Origin: Dermacentor variabilis | Lineage: Eukaryota > Arthropoda > Arachnida > Ixodida > Ixodidae | Direction of reading: 5' to 3' | DNA: 64,000 nucleotides | NCBI RefSeq assembly: GCF_050947875.1 | Contig: NC_134572.1 | Location: 117,342,709 to 117,406,708, forward strand | Shown: piece by piece, positions 28,901-39,171 of the stretch | Layout of the letters: every line of letters starts with the position of its first letter | Numbering within the stretch: the stretch's first letter is position 1 | The notes under the pieces: model-generated | Seen by the model: the letters and a program-made list of their open reading frames with translations, nothing else | Databases searched by the model: none | Told to the model about the DNA's origin: nothing | Made by a program: the position numbers and the translations under genes

Positions 28901-31900
28901 TGCGTGCCGAGTGGTTTATGCTAAGATCTGGCACCTATGATAGAACCTATGGGACCTTCCTAAATCGATATTTTCATGGGCTATAGGCTTAGCATTTTTT
29001 CATATTTCTGAGAAAAATAATTTGGGTCTATTGCTTTATTTATCGCGTAAAAAAGCGTGAGAACGTACGTGCCGAGTGGGTTTTGCGAAGATCCGGCACC
29101 TATGATAGAACCTATGCGACCTTCCTAAATCGATATTTTCATGGGCTATAGGCTTAGCATTTTTTCATATTTCTGAGAAAAATAATTTGGGTCTATTGCT
29201 TTATTTATCGCGTAAATAAGCCTCAGAATGTGCGTGCCGAGTGGTTTTTGCGAAGATCCGGCACCTATGATAGAACCTATGGGACCTTCCTAAATCGATA
29301 TTTTCATGGGCTATAGGCTTAGCATTTTTTCATATTTCTGAGAAGAATAATTTGGGTCTATTGCTTTATTTATCGCGCAAATAAGCCTCAGCACGTGCGT
29401 GCCGAGTGTTTTTTGCGAACATCCGCCAGCTATGATAGAACTTATGGGACCTTGCTGAGTCCATATTTTCATGGGCTATAGGCTTACCCTTTTTTCATAT
29501 TTGTGAGAAAAATAATTTTGGTCTATTGCTTTATTTATCGCGTAAATAAGCCTCAGCACGTGCGTGCCAGGAGGTTTATGCGAAGCTCCAGCACCCATGA
29601 TAGAACCTATGGGACTTTCCTAAGTCGATATTTTCATGGGCTATAGGCTTAGCATTTTTTCATATTTCTGAGAAAAATAATTTGGGTCTATTGCTTTATT
29701 TATCGCGTAAATAAGCCTCAGCACGTGCGTGCGGAGTGGTTTATGCGAAGTTCCGGCACCTATGATAGAACTCATGGGACCTTCCTAAATGGATATTTTC
29801 ATGGGCTATAGTCTTAGCATTTTTCAGATTTCCGAGAAAAATAATTTGAGTCTATTCCTTTATTTATCGCGTAAATAGGCCTCAGCACGTGCGTGCCGAG
29901 TGGTTTATAAAAAGTTCCGGCAGCTATGATAGCACTTATGGGACCTTCCTAAATCGATATTTTCATGAGCTATAGGCATAGCATTTTTCATATTTCCGAG
30001 AAAAATAATTTGAGTCTTTTCCTTTATTTATCACGTAAATAAGCCTCAGCGCGTGCGTACCGAATGGTTTATGCGAAGTTCCGGCACCTATGATACAACC
30101 TATGGGACCTTTCTAAATCGATATTTTCATGGGCTATAGGCTTAGCATTTTTTCATATTTCTGAGAAAAATAATTTGGGTCTATTGCTTTATTTATCGCG
30201 TAAATAAGCCTCAGCACGTGCGTGCCGAGTGGTTTATGCGAAGTTCCGGCACCCATGATAGAATTTATGGGACCTTCCTAAATCTTCATTTTCATGGGCT
30301 ATAGGCTTAGCATTTTTCATATTTCCGAGAAAAATAATTTGAGTCTATTCCTTTATTTATCGCGTAAATAAGCCTCAGCACGTGCGTGCCGAGTGGTTTA
30401 TGCTAAGATCCGGCACCTATGATAGAACCTATGGGACCTTCCTAAATCGATATTTTCATGGGCTATAGGCTTAGCATTTTTCATATTTCCGAGAAAAATA
30501 ATTTGAGTCTATTCGTTTATTTATCGCGTAAAAAAGCCTCAGCACGTGCGTGCCGAGTGGTTTATGCTAAGATCCGGCACCTATGATAGAACCTATGGGA
30601 CCTTCCTAAATCGATATTTTCATGGGCTATAGGCTTAGCATTTTTTCATATTTCTGAGAAAAATAATTTGGGTCTATTGCTTTATTTATCGCGTAAAAAA
30701 GCCTCAGCACGTGCGTGCGGAGTGGTTTATGCTAAGATCCGGCACCTATGATAGAACCTATGGGACCTTCCTAAATCGATATTTTCATGGGCTATAGGCT
30801 TAGCATTTTTTCATATTTCTGAGAAAAATAATTTGGGTCTATTGCTTTATTTACCGCGTAAATAAGCGTGAGAACGTGCGTGCCGAGTGGGTTTTGCGAA
30901 GATCCGGCACCTATGATAGAACCTATGCGACCTTCCTAAATCGATATTTTCATGGGCTATAGGCTTAGCATTTTTTCATATTTCTGAGAAAAATAATTTG
31001 GGTCTATTGCTTTATTTATCGCGTAAATAAGCCTCAGAACGTGCGTGCCGAGTGGTTTTTGCGAAGATCCGGCACCTATGATAGAACCTATGCGACTTTC
31101 CTAAATCGATATTTTCATGGGCTATAGGCTTAGCATTTTTTCATATTTCTGAGAACAATAATTTGGGTCTATTGCTTTATTTATCGCGTAAATAAGCCTC
31201 AGCACGTGCGTGCCGAGTGGTTTATGCGAAGTTCCGGCACCTATGATAAAACTTATGGGGCCTTCCTAAATCGATATTTTCATGGGCTATAGCCTTAGCA
31301 TTTTTCATATTTCCGAGAAAAATAATTTGAGTCTATTCCTTTATTTATCGCGTAAATAAGCCTCCGCACGTGCGTGCCGAGTGGTTTATGCGAAGATCCG
31401 GCATCTGTGATAGAACCTATGCAACCTTCATAAATCTTCATTTTCATGGGCTATAGGCTTAGCATTTTTTCATATTTCCGAGAAAAATAACTTGAATCTA
31501 TTCCTTTATTTATCGCGTAAATAAGCCACAGCATGGGCGTGCCGAGTGGTTTATGCGACGATCCGGCACCTATGATAGCACCTATGGGACCTTCCTAAAT
31601 CGATATTTTCATGGGCTACAGGATTAGCATTTTTTCATATTTCTGAGAATAATAATTTGAGTCTATTCCTTTATTTATCGGGTAAATAAGCCTCCGCACG
31701 TGCGTGCCGAGTGGTTTATGCGAAAATCCGGCATCTGTAGTAGCACCTATGGGACCTTCCTAAATCGATATTTTCATGGGCTACAGGCTTAGCATTTTTT
31801 CATATTTCTGAGAAAAATAATTTGGGTCTATTGCTTTATTTACCGCGTAAATAAGCCTCAGGGCGTGCGTGCCGAGTGATTTGTGCGAAGATCCGGCACC

Positions 31901-34000
31901 TATGATAGAATTTATGGGACCTTCCTAAATCGATATTTTCATGGGCTATAGGCTTAGCATTTTTTCATATTTCGGAGAAAAATAATTTGGGTCTATTGCT
32001 TTATTTATCGCGTAAATAAGCCTCAGCACGTGCGTGCCGAGTGGTTTATGCGAAGTTCCGGCAGCTATGATAGCACTTATGGGACCTTCCTAAATCGATA
32101 TTTTCATGAGCTATAGGCTTAGCATTTTTCATATTTCCGAGAAAAATAATTTGAGTCTTTTCCTTTATTTATCAAGTAAATAAGCCTCAGCGCGTGCGTA
32201 CCGAATGGTTTATGCGAAGTTCCGGCACCTATGATACAACCTATGGGACCTTTCTAAATCGATATTTTCATGGGCTATAGGCTTAGCATTTTTTCATATT
32301 TCTGAGAAAAATAATTTGGGTCTATTGCTTTATTTATCGCGTAAATAAGCCTCAGCACGTGCGTACCGAATGCTTTATGCGAAGATCCGGCACCTATGAT
32401 AGAACCTATGGGACCTTCCTAAATCGATATTTTCATGGGCTATAGGCTTAGCATTTTTTCATATTTCTGAGAAAAATAATTTGGGTCTATTGCTTTATTT
32501 ATCGCGTAAATAAGCCTCAGCACGTGCGCGCGGAGTGGTTTATGCGAAGTTCCGGCACCTATGATAGAACTTATGGGACCTTCCTAAATCGATATTTTCA
32601 TGGGCTATAGTCTTAGCATTTTTCAGATTTCCGAGAAAAATAATTTGAGTCTATTCCTTTATTTATCGCGTAAATAAGCCTCAGCACGTGCGTGCCGAGT
32701 GGTTTATGCGAAGTTCCGGCACCCATGATAAAATTTATGGGACCTTCCTAAATCTTCATTTTCATGGGCTATAGGCTTAGCATTTTTCATATTTCCGAGA
32801 AAAATAATTTGAGTCTATTCCTTTATTTATCGCGTAAATAAGCCTCAGCACGTGCGTGCCGAGGGGTTTATGCTAAGATCCGGCACCTATGATAGAACCT
32901 ATGGGACCTTCCTAAATCGATATTTTCATGGGCTATAGGCTTAGCATTTTTCATATTTCCGAGAAAAATAATTTGAGTCTATTCGTTTATTTATCGCGTA
33001 AAAAAGCCTCAGCACGTGCGTGCCGAGTGGTTTATGCTAAGATCTGGCACCTATGATAGAACCTATGGGACCTTCCTAAATCGATATTTTCATGGGCTAT
33101 AGGCTTAGCATTTTTTCATATTTCTGAGAAAAATAATTTGGGTCTATTGCTTTATTTATCGCGTAAAAAAGCGTGAGAACGTACGTGCCGAGTGGGTTTT
33201 GCGAAGATCCGGCACCTATGATAGAACCTATGCGACCTTCCTAAATCGATATTTTCATGGGCTATAGGCTTAGCATTTTTTCATATTTCTGAGAAAAATA
33301 ATTTGGGTCTATTGCTTTATTTATCGCGTAAATAAGCCTCAGAATGTGCGTGCCGAGTGGTTTTTGCGAAGATCCGGCACCTATGATAGAACCTATGCGA
33401 CTTTCCTAAATCAATATTTTCATGGGCTATAGGCTTAGCATTTTTTCATATTTCTGAGAACAATAATTTGGGTGTATTGCTTTATTTATCGCGTAAATAA
33501 GCCTCAGCACGTGCGTGCCGAGTGGTTTATGCGAAGTTCCGGCACCTATGATAGAACTTATGGGGCCTTCCTAAATCGATATTTTCATGGGCTATAGCCT
33601 TAGCATTTTTCATATTACCGAGAAAAATAATTTGAGTCTATTCCTTTATTTATCGCGTAAATAAGCCTCCGCACGTGCGTGCCGAGTGGTTTATGCGAAG
33701 ATCCGGCATCTGTAATAGAACCTATGCAACCTTCCTAAATCTTCATTTTCATGGGCTATAGGCTTAGCATTTTTTCATATTTCCGAGAAAAATAATTTGA
33801 GTCTATTCCTTTATTTATCGCGTAAATAAGCCTCAGCATGTGCGTGCCGAGTGGTTTATGCGACGATCCGGCACCTATGATAGCACCTATGGGACCTTGC
33901 TGAATCGATATTTTCATGGGCTATAGGCTTACCATTTTTTCATATTTCCGAGAAAAATCACTTGAGTCTATTCGTTTTTTTATCGCGTAAATAAGCCTCA
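20000..34000. repeat. Higher-order repeat zone of the satellite (blocks of 21-25 monomers)
   Basis: Rare variants recur at fixed offsets. GAGAACAATA at 27,035 and 31,151, CACAGCATGG at 27,411 and 31,527, GAATAATAA at 27,531 and 31,647, and the GAGGGG variant at 28,745 and 32,861 are all 4,116 bp apart (25 monomers). GCGAACATCC at 25,463 and 29,415 is 3,952 bp apart (24 monomers). ATAGAATTTA at 26,471 and 30,258 is 3,787 bp apart (23 monomers). GAGAAGAATA occurs at 20,116, 23,574, 25,388 and 29,340 (steps of 21, 11 and 24 monomers). Between copies, whole monomers or an A/B dimer are gained or lost, for example about 329 bp extra near 30,430-30,760. This is the expected product of unequal exchange. 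Confidence 0.9.
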
Positions 34001-34289
34001 GCACGTGCGTGCCGAGTGGTTTATGCGAAGATCCAGCACCCATGATAGAACTTATGGGACTTTCCTAAATCGATATTTTCATGGGCTATAGGCTTAGCAT
34101 TTTTCATATTTCCGAGAAAAATAATTTGAGTCTATTCCTTTATTTATCGCGTAAATAAGCCTCAGCACGTGCGTGCCGAGTGGTTTATGCGAAGATCCGG
34201 CACCTATGATAGAACCTATGGGACCTTCCTAAATCGATATTTTCATGGGCTATAGGCTTAGCATTTTTTCATATTTCCGAGAAAAATAA

Positions 34290-34622
34290 TTTGAGTCTAT
34301 TCCTTTATTCATCGCGTAAATCAGCTTCAGCGCGTGCGTGCCGAGTGATTTATGCGAAGAACCAGCACTTACGATAGAACTTATGGAACCTTGCTGAATC
34401 GATATTTTGATGGGCTACTATGTTTTTTAATTTTTCCGAGAATATTAATGTCAGTTTATTCCTTTATTTATCGCGCAAATCAGCGTCAGCAGTGCGTGCC
34501 GAGTGATTTATGTGAATAACCAGCACCTTTGAGACACCTTATGGCATCTAGCTGAATCTTTATTTTCATAGGCTGTAGGCTTACCTTTTTTTTTTTCGTT
34601 TTGCGAGAAAATTAATCTGACA
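34290..34622. repeat. Decayed terminal satellite monomers at the array edge
   Basis: The final two to three units still align to the monomer (TTTATTTATCGCG and GTGCGTGCCGAGTGATTTATG are readable) but carry many substitutions and small deletions. Examples are GGGCTACTATG in place of the usual GGGCTATAGGC, and a lost base in CAGCAGTGCGTG. Homology breaks off at about 34,620 after AAATTAATCTGAC. Increasing divergence at the edge is usual for satellites, because edge copies exchange less with the rest of the array. Confidence 0.85.
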
Positions 34623-34796
34623 GAGAAGGAGATGGAGAGAGAGAACAACTTTATTGTTTGCCCGGGATGGAGTCAAGGGCAAGGGAAGCGATGGGGAGAT
34701 CTTCTGTCTTCTTCTCCCTTTAGATGGCAGCCAGGAGCCATTGGGCCCCGGCGGCATATTTAGCCATGCGGACGAGCCGGTCTTGGACTTCCGGAT
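34623..34796 (-). mobile_element. 3' end of a retroelement, minus strand, at the satellite border
   Basis: Read on the minus strand, an open stretch encodes a C-terminus that includes VQDRLVRMAKYAAGAQWLLA and ends in TAA near 34,723. It is followed by a short tail with AATAAAG and a CT-rich end. That layout (short C-terminal coding piece, polyadenylation signal, CT-rich tail) fits the 3' end of a non-LTR element. It lies between the last array monomer and a further satellite scrap, so it probably inserted into satellite DNA. The family is not identified. Confidence 0.45.
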
Positions 34797-34860
34797 TGTA
34801 TTTTTCCGTGAAAATATTCTGACCCTATTGCTTTATTTCACCGCCTGTCAATATGTTAGC
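34797..34860. repeat. Diverged satellite remnant outside the array
   Basis: TTCCGTGAAAATATTCTGAC followed by CCTATTGCTTTATTT lines up with the AT-rich half of the satellite monomer (TTTCCGAGAAAAATAATTTG, then TCTATTCCTTTATTT). It lies on the far side of the inserted retroelement end. The array therefore once extended at least this far, or the insertion carried satellite sequence with it. Confidence 0.6.
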
Positions 34861-34879
34861 TTCTGACTGCTAGATTAGG

Positions 34880-35075
34880 GTTGTCGCAGCTTTTGTTTAA
34901 GCAGGGTGTCCTTCCGAAAGGTGAGAGATGGACAGGGCTCTTTATTAGAAAAACAGAGAATTTTGCCGGCGCGTATATAACCGCTGGCATGCTACTCTGT
35001 ATAGGGATGGGGAATGGGATTAAAAGATTCCAGAAAAGAGTGGGAGAGAAAGAGGATAAAAATAAATATGAAATG
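34880..35075 (-). mobile_element. Possible second retroelement 3' end, minus strand
   Basis: On the minus strand the sequence runs through GGTTATATACGCGCCGGC and TTCTCTGTTTTTCTAATAAA, giving a polyadenylation signal near 34,942-34,950. No coding sequence can be read. I recognise the composition as similar to repeated 3' ends in tick DNA, but this is from memory and the assignment is weak. Confidence 0.3.
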
Positions 35076-35318
35076 TCCGAGTGGACCTAATACTAATATT
35101 TACAGGTGACATGGCGGGTAAATTTAGGCTTTTGCATTGGAAGGATGTAATTTTTAAAGCTTTCCTATTTGACCTATTTCTGTCAGGTATTTGAACAATA
35201 AATCCAAAACCCGTCGCTGTTTTGAAGGGCCGGGCATTGGACCTAAGATGCTCGGTAACGTTAAGGGTTCGTGGCAAATCATGTCCATTGGTACTATACT
35301 GTATTAGAGCTGTGCATG

Positions 35319-35372
35319 GGCTCGGGTGGGCCCGAAAGCCCGGGCCGGGCCCGACAGGCCGGGCTCGGGCCA
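35319..35372. repeat. GC-rich GGGCCCGA-type low-complexity repeat
   Basis: Overlapping copies of GGGCCCGA, GCCCGGGCC and GGCCGGGCTCGGGCC form a short, self-complementary GC tract. It could fold back on itself. No gene is seen. Confidence 0.6.
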
Positions 35373-35374
35373 TT

Positions 35375-35760
35375 TGGACATTCTCTTACTAGGCCTAGGA
35401 CCGCGCGAAGAGCGATGGAACGGACATTGCTAGGCATAACGTCAAGAGACAGAAAAAGAGAAGTTTGGATCCAAGAAGAAACGTGTGTAGACGATATTCT
35501 AATTGACATGAAGAGAAAAACTGGAGCTGGGCAGGTCATGTAATGCGCCGGTTAGATAACCGTTGGACCACTAGGGTTACAGAATAGGTACCGAGAGAAG
35601 GGAAACGCAGTCGAGGACGGCAGAAGACTAGGTGGAGCGATGAAATTAAGAAATTCGTGGGCGCTAGTTGGAGTCGGTTGGCGCAGGACAGGGGTAATTG
35701 GAGATCGCAGGGAGAAGCCTTCGTCCTGCAGTGGACATAAAACAGGCTGATCATGATTAC
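35375..35760 (+). pseudogene. RTE-like non-LTR retrotransposon, C-terminal end, broken
   Basis: Two frames together give the tail of a retrotransposon protein. The first frame contains ERTLLGITSRDRKREVWIQ and reads to about 35,523. The second continues with WAGHVMRRLDNRWTTRVTE, KRSRGRQKTRWSDEIKKF and AQDRGNWRSQGEAFVLQW and ends in TAA at about 35,740. The pattern WAGH..RR.DNRWT, then GR...RW.DEI, then W...A.DR..W, then GEAFV.QW is the familiar ending of RTE-group reverse transcriptase proteins. It is dead: there is a frameshift near 35,523 and a TAG near 35,587 where a Trp is usual. The polymerase core and endonuclease are absent (5' truncation). Confidence 0.75.
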
Positions 35761-35769
35761 GAGTTTCAC

Positions 35770-38510
35770 AGCTAATGAAATCGAGTGATCGGAATGTCGA
35801 TTGTGAAAATCTTTTACGCCGAATTCTTTAAAAGGATTTAATCAGGGGCGACTGTTTTTTCGCTCTGATCTTTCTATTCCATTCATCTTATTTCCTGCCT
35901 CACGTCCGTGAGCGGCCGTTCTCGATTGACACGGCACGCGCATGCTGGCAATTGCCCGACGCTATCGAATCCTCCTCTCAATATCTGCGTTTACGAGAGT
36001 AGGTGGAGTTGGAAGTCTGAGCAAGCGGGTGGGAAGAGTCGGGTCAACCCACCCGTTTCATGCGGCTTGACTGAACTCGGCTCGGCCCAAACTGCTAGCG
36101 TTTACATGCACCCGACAATCGGTTTTCCTCCCGAGAAGCCGCCCCACACCAACTTTGTCGGGTTAACGTATACGTAGCGGCAGTGATGCGCTACTTACCT
36201 GTATTGAGGCACACTTAAGTCATCGTATCGAGGCGTTGGTCGATGATCTTTCTCTATATGTGGGCAAAAAATGAACGAGACAGGAGATTTCTCTATTGCA
36301 CAACTGCTACGGCAATTTATTTAGGAGTTTCTAAGTTCATGGAATCTGTTACGGGGGTCCGTCTTCAAAGGAAGATTGCTTATCGCTGAGAAAGGCGCTG
36401 CCTTGCCCTCTTTAACCCCCTCCCCCATTCTCCCTCTTCTTCCAGAACGCAAGCAGAAAAACCTGTGCATCGCGCCGCCCGTGCACTTATATATTTAATA
36501 CAGGCCTTCGAACGTAAAGTTAAATGACAAGACGCATGGATGGCTCGAAAGATGCATTGCACTTACGAAACTGTACGGTATTTCCCGTGTCACTTCCACA
36601 GCCTCAGATCTGCTGTCGAGAGGGATCTGAGGAGTATTGCTTTCACCCGTTCAAAAGAGTAAGTGTACCGGAATCGGGCAATGTTTAAAAAAACACCGCC
36701 TGACATACGTTGGTATTGCAAGAGCCTCTAAGGGGCATCCCATGTGACACATCCCAATATGCCCTGATGTCTCACATGGTAATCATGAAACAAAGCACGT
36801 TCAGGCTACCGTACGCCGCGCAGTGATGGCGTTTCATTTTTGTCCGTACCACGTCTGGATGTGACGTAAGGCACGCGATTTTCTTGGAGAAGCGAAAAGC
36901 GCATAGGATAAAGCGGTGCGCAATAAAATACCTAATGACTAATGGCAATGGCTGTTTTTGTGGAATTGGTAGGAACGTGCACATTTTTTTTTCAAACATC
37001 CCCTATGGGCTTTCTTGTCAAAGTGTCGGCGTAGACAGTGTCTCGGCTGGCAAATTAAACAGCCTTCCACTGAGCCACTTTTACAGGCGCTACTTACCTG
37101 TACACTATATCGTCAAAGGGCGGCCGATACCGTTTCTACAGCGACAGTCGCTCCATAGATAAATTCTTATAGTCATTAACAGGTCAAGAATGCAGAAGTG
37201 AGAACATTTCAGGGAATGGGTAGGCCCCAGCCGATCTTTGTGGATCACTCGTTCTCGCCTAACTTCTGCATGCGTGCGCCAGTGTTTCCATTTCAAATGG
37301 AAGCCAACCATCGTCCCTCATGGGACATCCCTAGCAATTTTAGATCTCTCTTTGGCGCAGGTACCCGTAGCATGCTTTCATTATAGGCTAAGACCGCGCC
37401 ATTCCAAAACGCGCGTGTTGGGTCGCCACCCCACGTATGCCACGTATGCCACGGGTGCGGATGCAGTGTGCCTGCTCAATGCCCGTGTATCTCTTCGGTG
37501 TCTTTCCTCGAGCGTGCGTTTGTTGACCATCGCCTGCGCCGCCTGTGCCTGCCTTTCCTGCTGTCCATGCACTGGAACTGAAAGCTTCCCATACCGACAA
37601 CAACGCCAGACACACAGCCTAGCGAGCGGGGGAATCACATAATGTATACATAGGAAACGTTGAGCATTCACGATGACCGCTAGCCAGTGTTTGTCTCGAT
37701 GCAGTGGTTTCCAGGTTCTACGCAGACATATATTACAAATGTGCACGCCGTATCATGGCCAGTCTGAAGCGCGCGTCTGGTGTCTGAGCAGGCGCGCCCT
37801 CCTGACAGGCCATAGCCGTATGCATGCGTGCGAGTTCTAACACTGATGTGGGTCGGACAATGCTTTGCTTATCAGGTTTGAGCAAGCATAGAGTTCATGC
37901 CAGACATGAAACCGGCGCGCCTATTTTGCTGTTCAGAAAATCGTCTCGTTTGCGTGGTAGCCCCAGCGGCTGGCGTCGGCAGATTTGTTGACACAGCCGC
38001 AACGCCATCTTGCCAGTAACCGGCCGGTGCCTAACCGCACCGAGTTTGCGCATACATGCTGATGCAAGGAGGCCCGTTGTGTCCCGTGTCGGTGCGAGAC
38101 GTAAGGGAGCTCCATTTCCATCGCAAAATGACGTGCAACAAACTTAGCACACCTTTTTTGGCCACTCCTGCATTCTTGAATTATCACTTGCTGTACACAC
38201 GCGTGCGGATAGAGACACACCAAGGTACAAATATACGCTGCCGCAAGCGGGATCTGTGGGTAAGCACCACCAAAAACTCTGTTTTGCGCCTTGGAGCCTG
38301 CCAACACAAACTGACGAGTTCAACAAAGGAGACGCAGAACCTGCGTGTAATGCCGTATGCTGCCGCACTCGATGTGGCCTTCTCAGACGGCAGTCCGTTC
38401 GGCGGTGCTGAACTGCGGAGCGAACGATCGGGACTTGTCAAAACACCTTCGACATGGCTACGCGAGGAGTCCTGGACAAGACCGTGGACCGCGCAGTCTT
38501 CACGAGTGTT
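35770..38510. other. Unassigned 2.7-kb stretch
   Basis: Apart from minor repeats (for example CACGTATGCCACGTATGCCAC at 37,432-37,452), I see no supportable gene. The open frames are short, overlap on both strands and have no recognisable motifs. The part from 37,380 to 38,510 should include the 3' untranslated region of the minus-strand gene that stops at 38,515. I found no AATAAA or ATTAAA on that strand within about 1 kb of the stop. Confidence 0.5.
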
Positions 38511-38514
38511 ACGA

Positions 38515-39171
38515 TTAGCGCCCGTCGGAGATTACGAAGCCCGGTTCATTTCCCCTTCGTCTCGACGGCGGAGGTTCCTTGGACGATGGCTCGGCGTCGA
38601 TGTCGTTCTCAAAGGGGTCTTCTTCCGGCGGCAGCGTCGGGCTGCTCGTCGAGTCGATGGACGGCACCGGCGTCTTGTCCGTGGCCGTGGGCGCAGCGAA
38701 GTCGCGAGTCACCGACACGCTCACCGTCTCGCTCGTCGTTGTCTCCGACGTAGTTTGCGGAGCGTCCGTGCTCTCCTGCACCGTGTCGGTTATCTGAGGC
38801 GCACCCAAGTCTCCTCCGGCAACACGTGGACCGACTGTTTCTGCAGCCGCCGGTTCTGCGGTTGTCTGTAGGCTGGGGGCTCGCGTAGTGGTCACCACCG
38901 AAGCGGGCGGAGCCGCTGACGATGACGGCTCGCTGACTCTGGTCTCTGCTTCCTCGTCGACCGCCTCGGTCGCTGTGCTGGCGGGTCCCGTAGACTTCGA
39001 GAGCGTGCCGCTTTCCGTGCTGCCCTGCGTGGTCGGGCCGGCGGTGGGGTGCGCCTTGGAGTCGGGGCAAGGCTCGGCGTGGTGCGGGTGCTCGAAGCCG
39101 AACCCAGTGTCTGGTTCGCCGTCGTATGATTTTTCGGACGCCGGTGGAGCGGGAGGTCGGAAAACTTCATC
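38515..39171 (-). CDS. Exon 3 of the secreted-protein gene: Ser/Thr/Pro-rich tail and stop
   Basis: The acceptor is a pyrimidine-rich tract (CTCTCTCACTCTTGC, then TTTCTCATGCAG) ending at 39,172. The exon opens with DEVFRPPAPPASEKSYDGEP and then runs for 218 residues to TAA at 38,517-38,515. It is dominated by Thr, Ser, Pro, Ala and Glu (for example VVTTTRAPSLQTTAEPAAAE and QTTSETTTSETVSVSV), which suggests dense O-glycosylation. The acidic and proline-rich end includes LPPEEDPFENDIDAEP and PPPSRRRG. The single Cys (AEPCPDSK) argues against a disulfide-rich fold. The region is GC-rich, unlike the introns around it. Frames on the other strand are also open because of this composition, and I treat those as shadows. 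Confidence 0.6.
   Translation of the reverse strand, partial: DEVFRPPAPPASEKSYDGEPDTGFGFEHPHHAEPCPDSKAHPTAGPTTQGSTESGTLSKSTGPASTATEAVDEEAETRVSEPSSSAAPPASVVTTTRAPSLQTTAEPAAAETVGPRVAGGDLGAPQITDTVQESTDAPQTTSETTTSETVSVSVTRDFAAPTATDKTPVPSIDSTSSPTLPPEEDPFENDIDAEPSSKEPPPSRRRGNEPGFVISDGR

Larger units (their letters stand above)
1..34620. repeat. Satellite DNA array, about 164.65-bp monomer, about 210 copies
   Basis: The same unit recurs head to tail without interruption from the first base: the GACCTTCCT block recurs at 2, 166, 331 and 495, and marker distances over kilobases divide to 164.6-164.9 bp. Every unit carries an AT-rich block (TTTATTTATCGCGTAAATA) and a GC-richer block around CACGTGCGTGCCGAG. 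Two variants tend to alternate. Type A has five T's, then TTTCCGAG, TTGAGTC and TATTCC; type B has six T's, then TTTCTGAG, TTGGGTC and TATTGC. The array runs off the left edge. No gene, transposon or spacer interrupts it, and the short open frames inside are the repeat read through. The unit length is close to one nucleosome, and arrays like this are typical of heterochromatin or centromeres, but nothing here proves a centromeric role. Confidence 0.97.

Noticed and set aside
1..34620. CRISPR-like tandem repeat
   Set aside because: The repeats are directly adjacent with no unique spacers, the unit is about 165 bp, and the context is eukaryotic.
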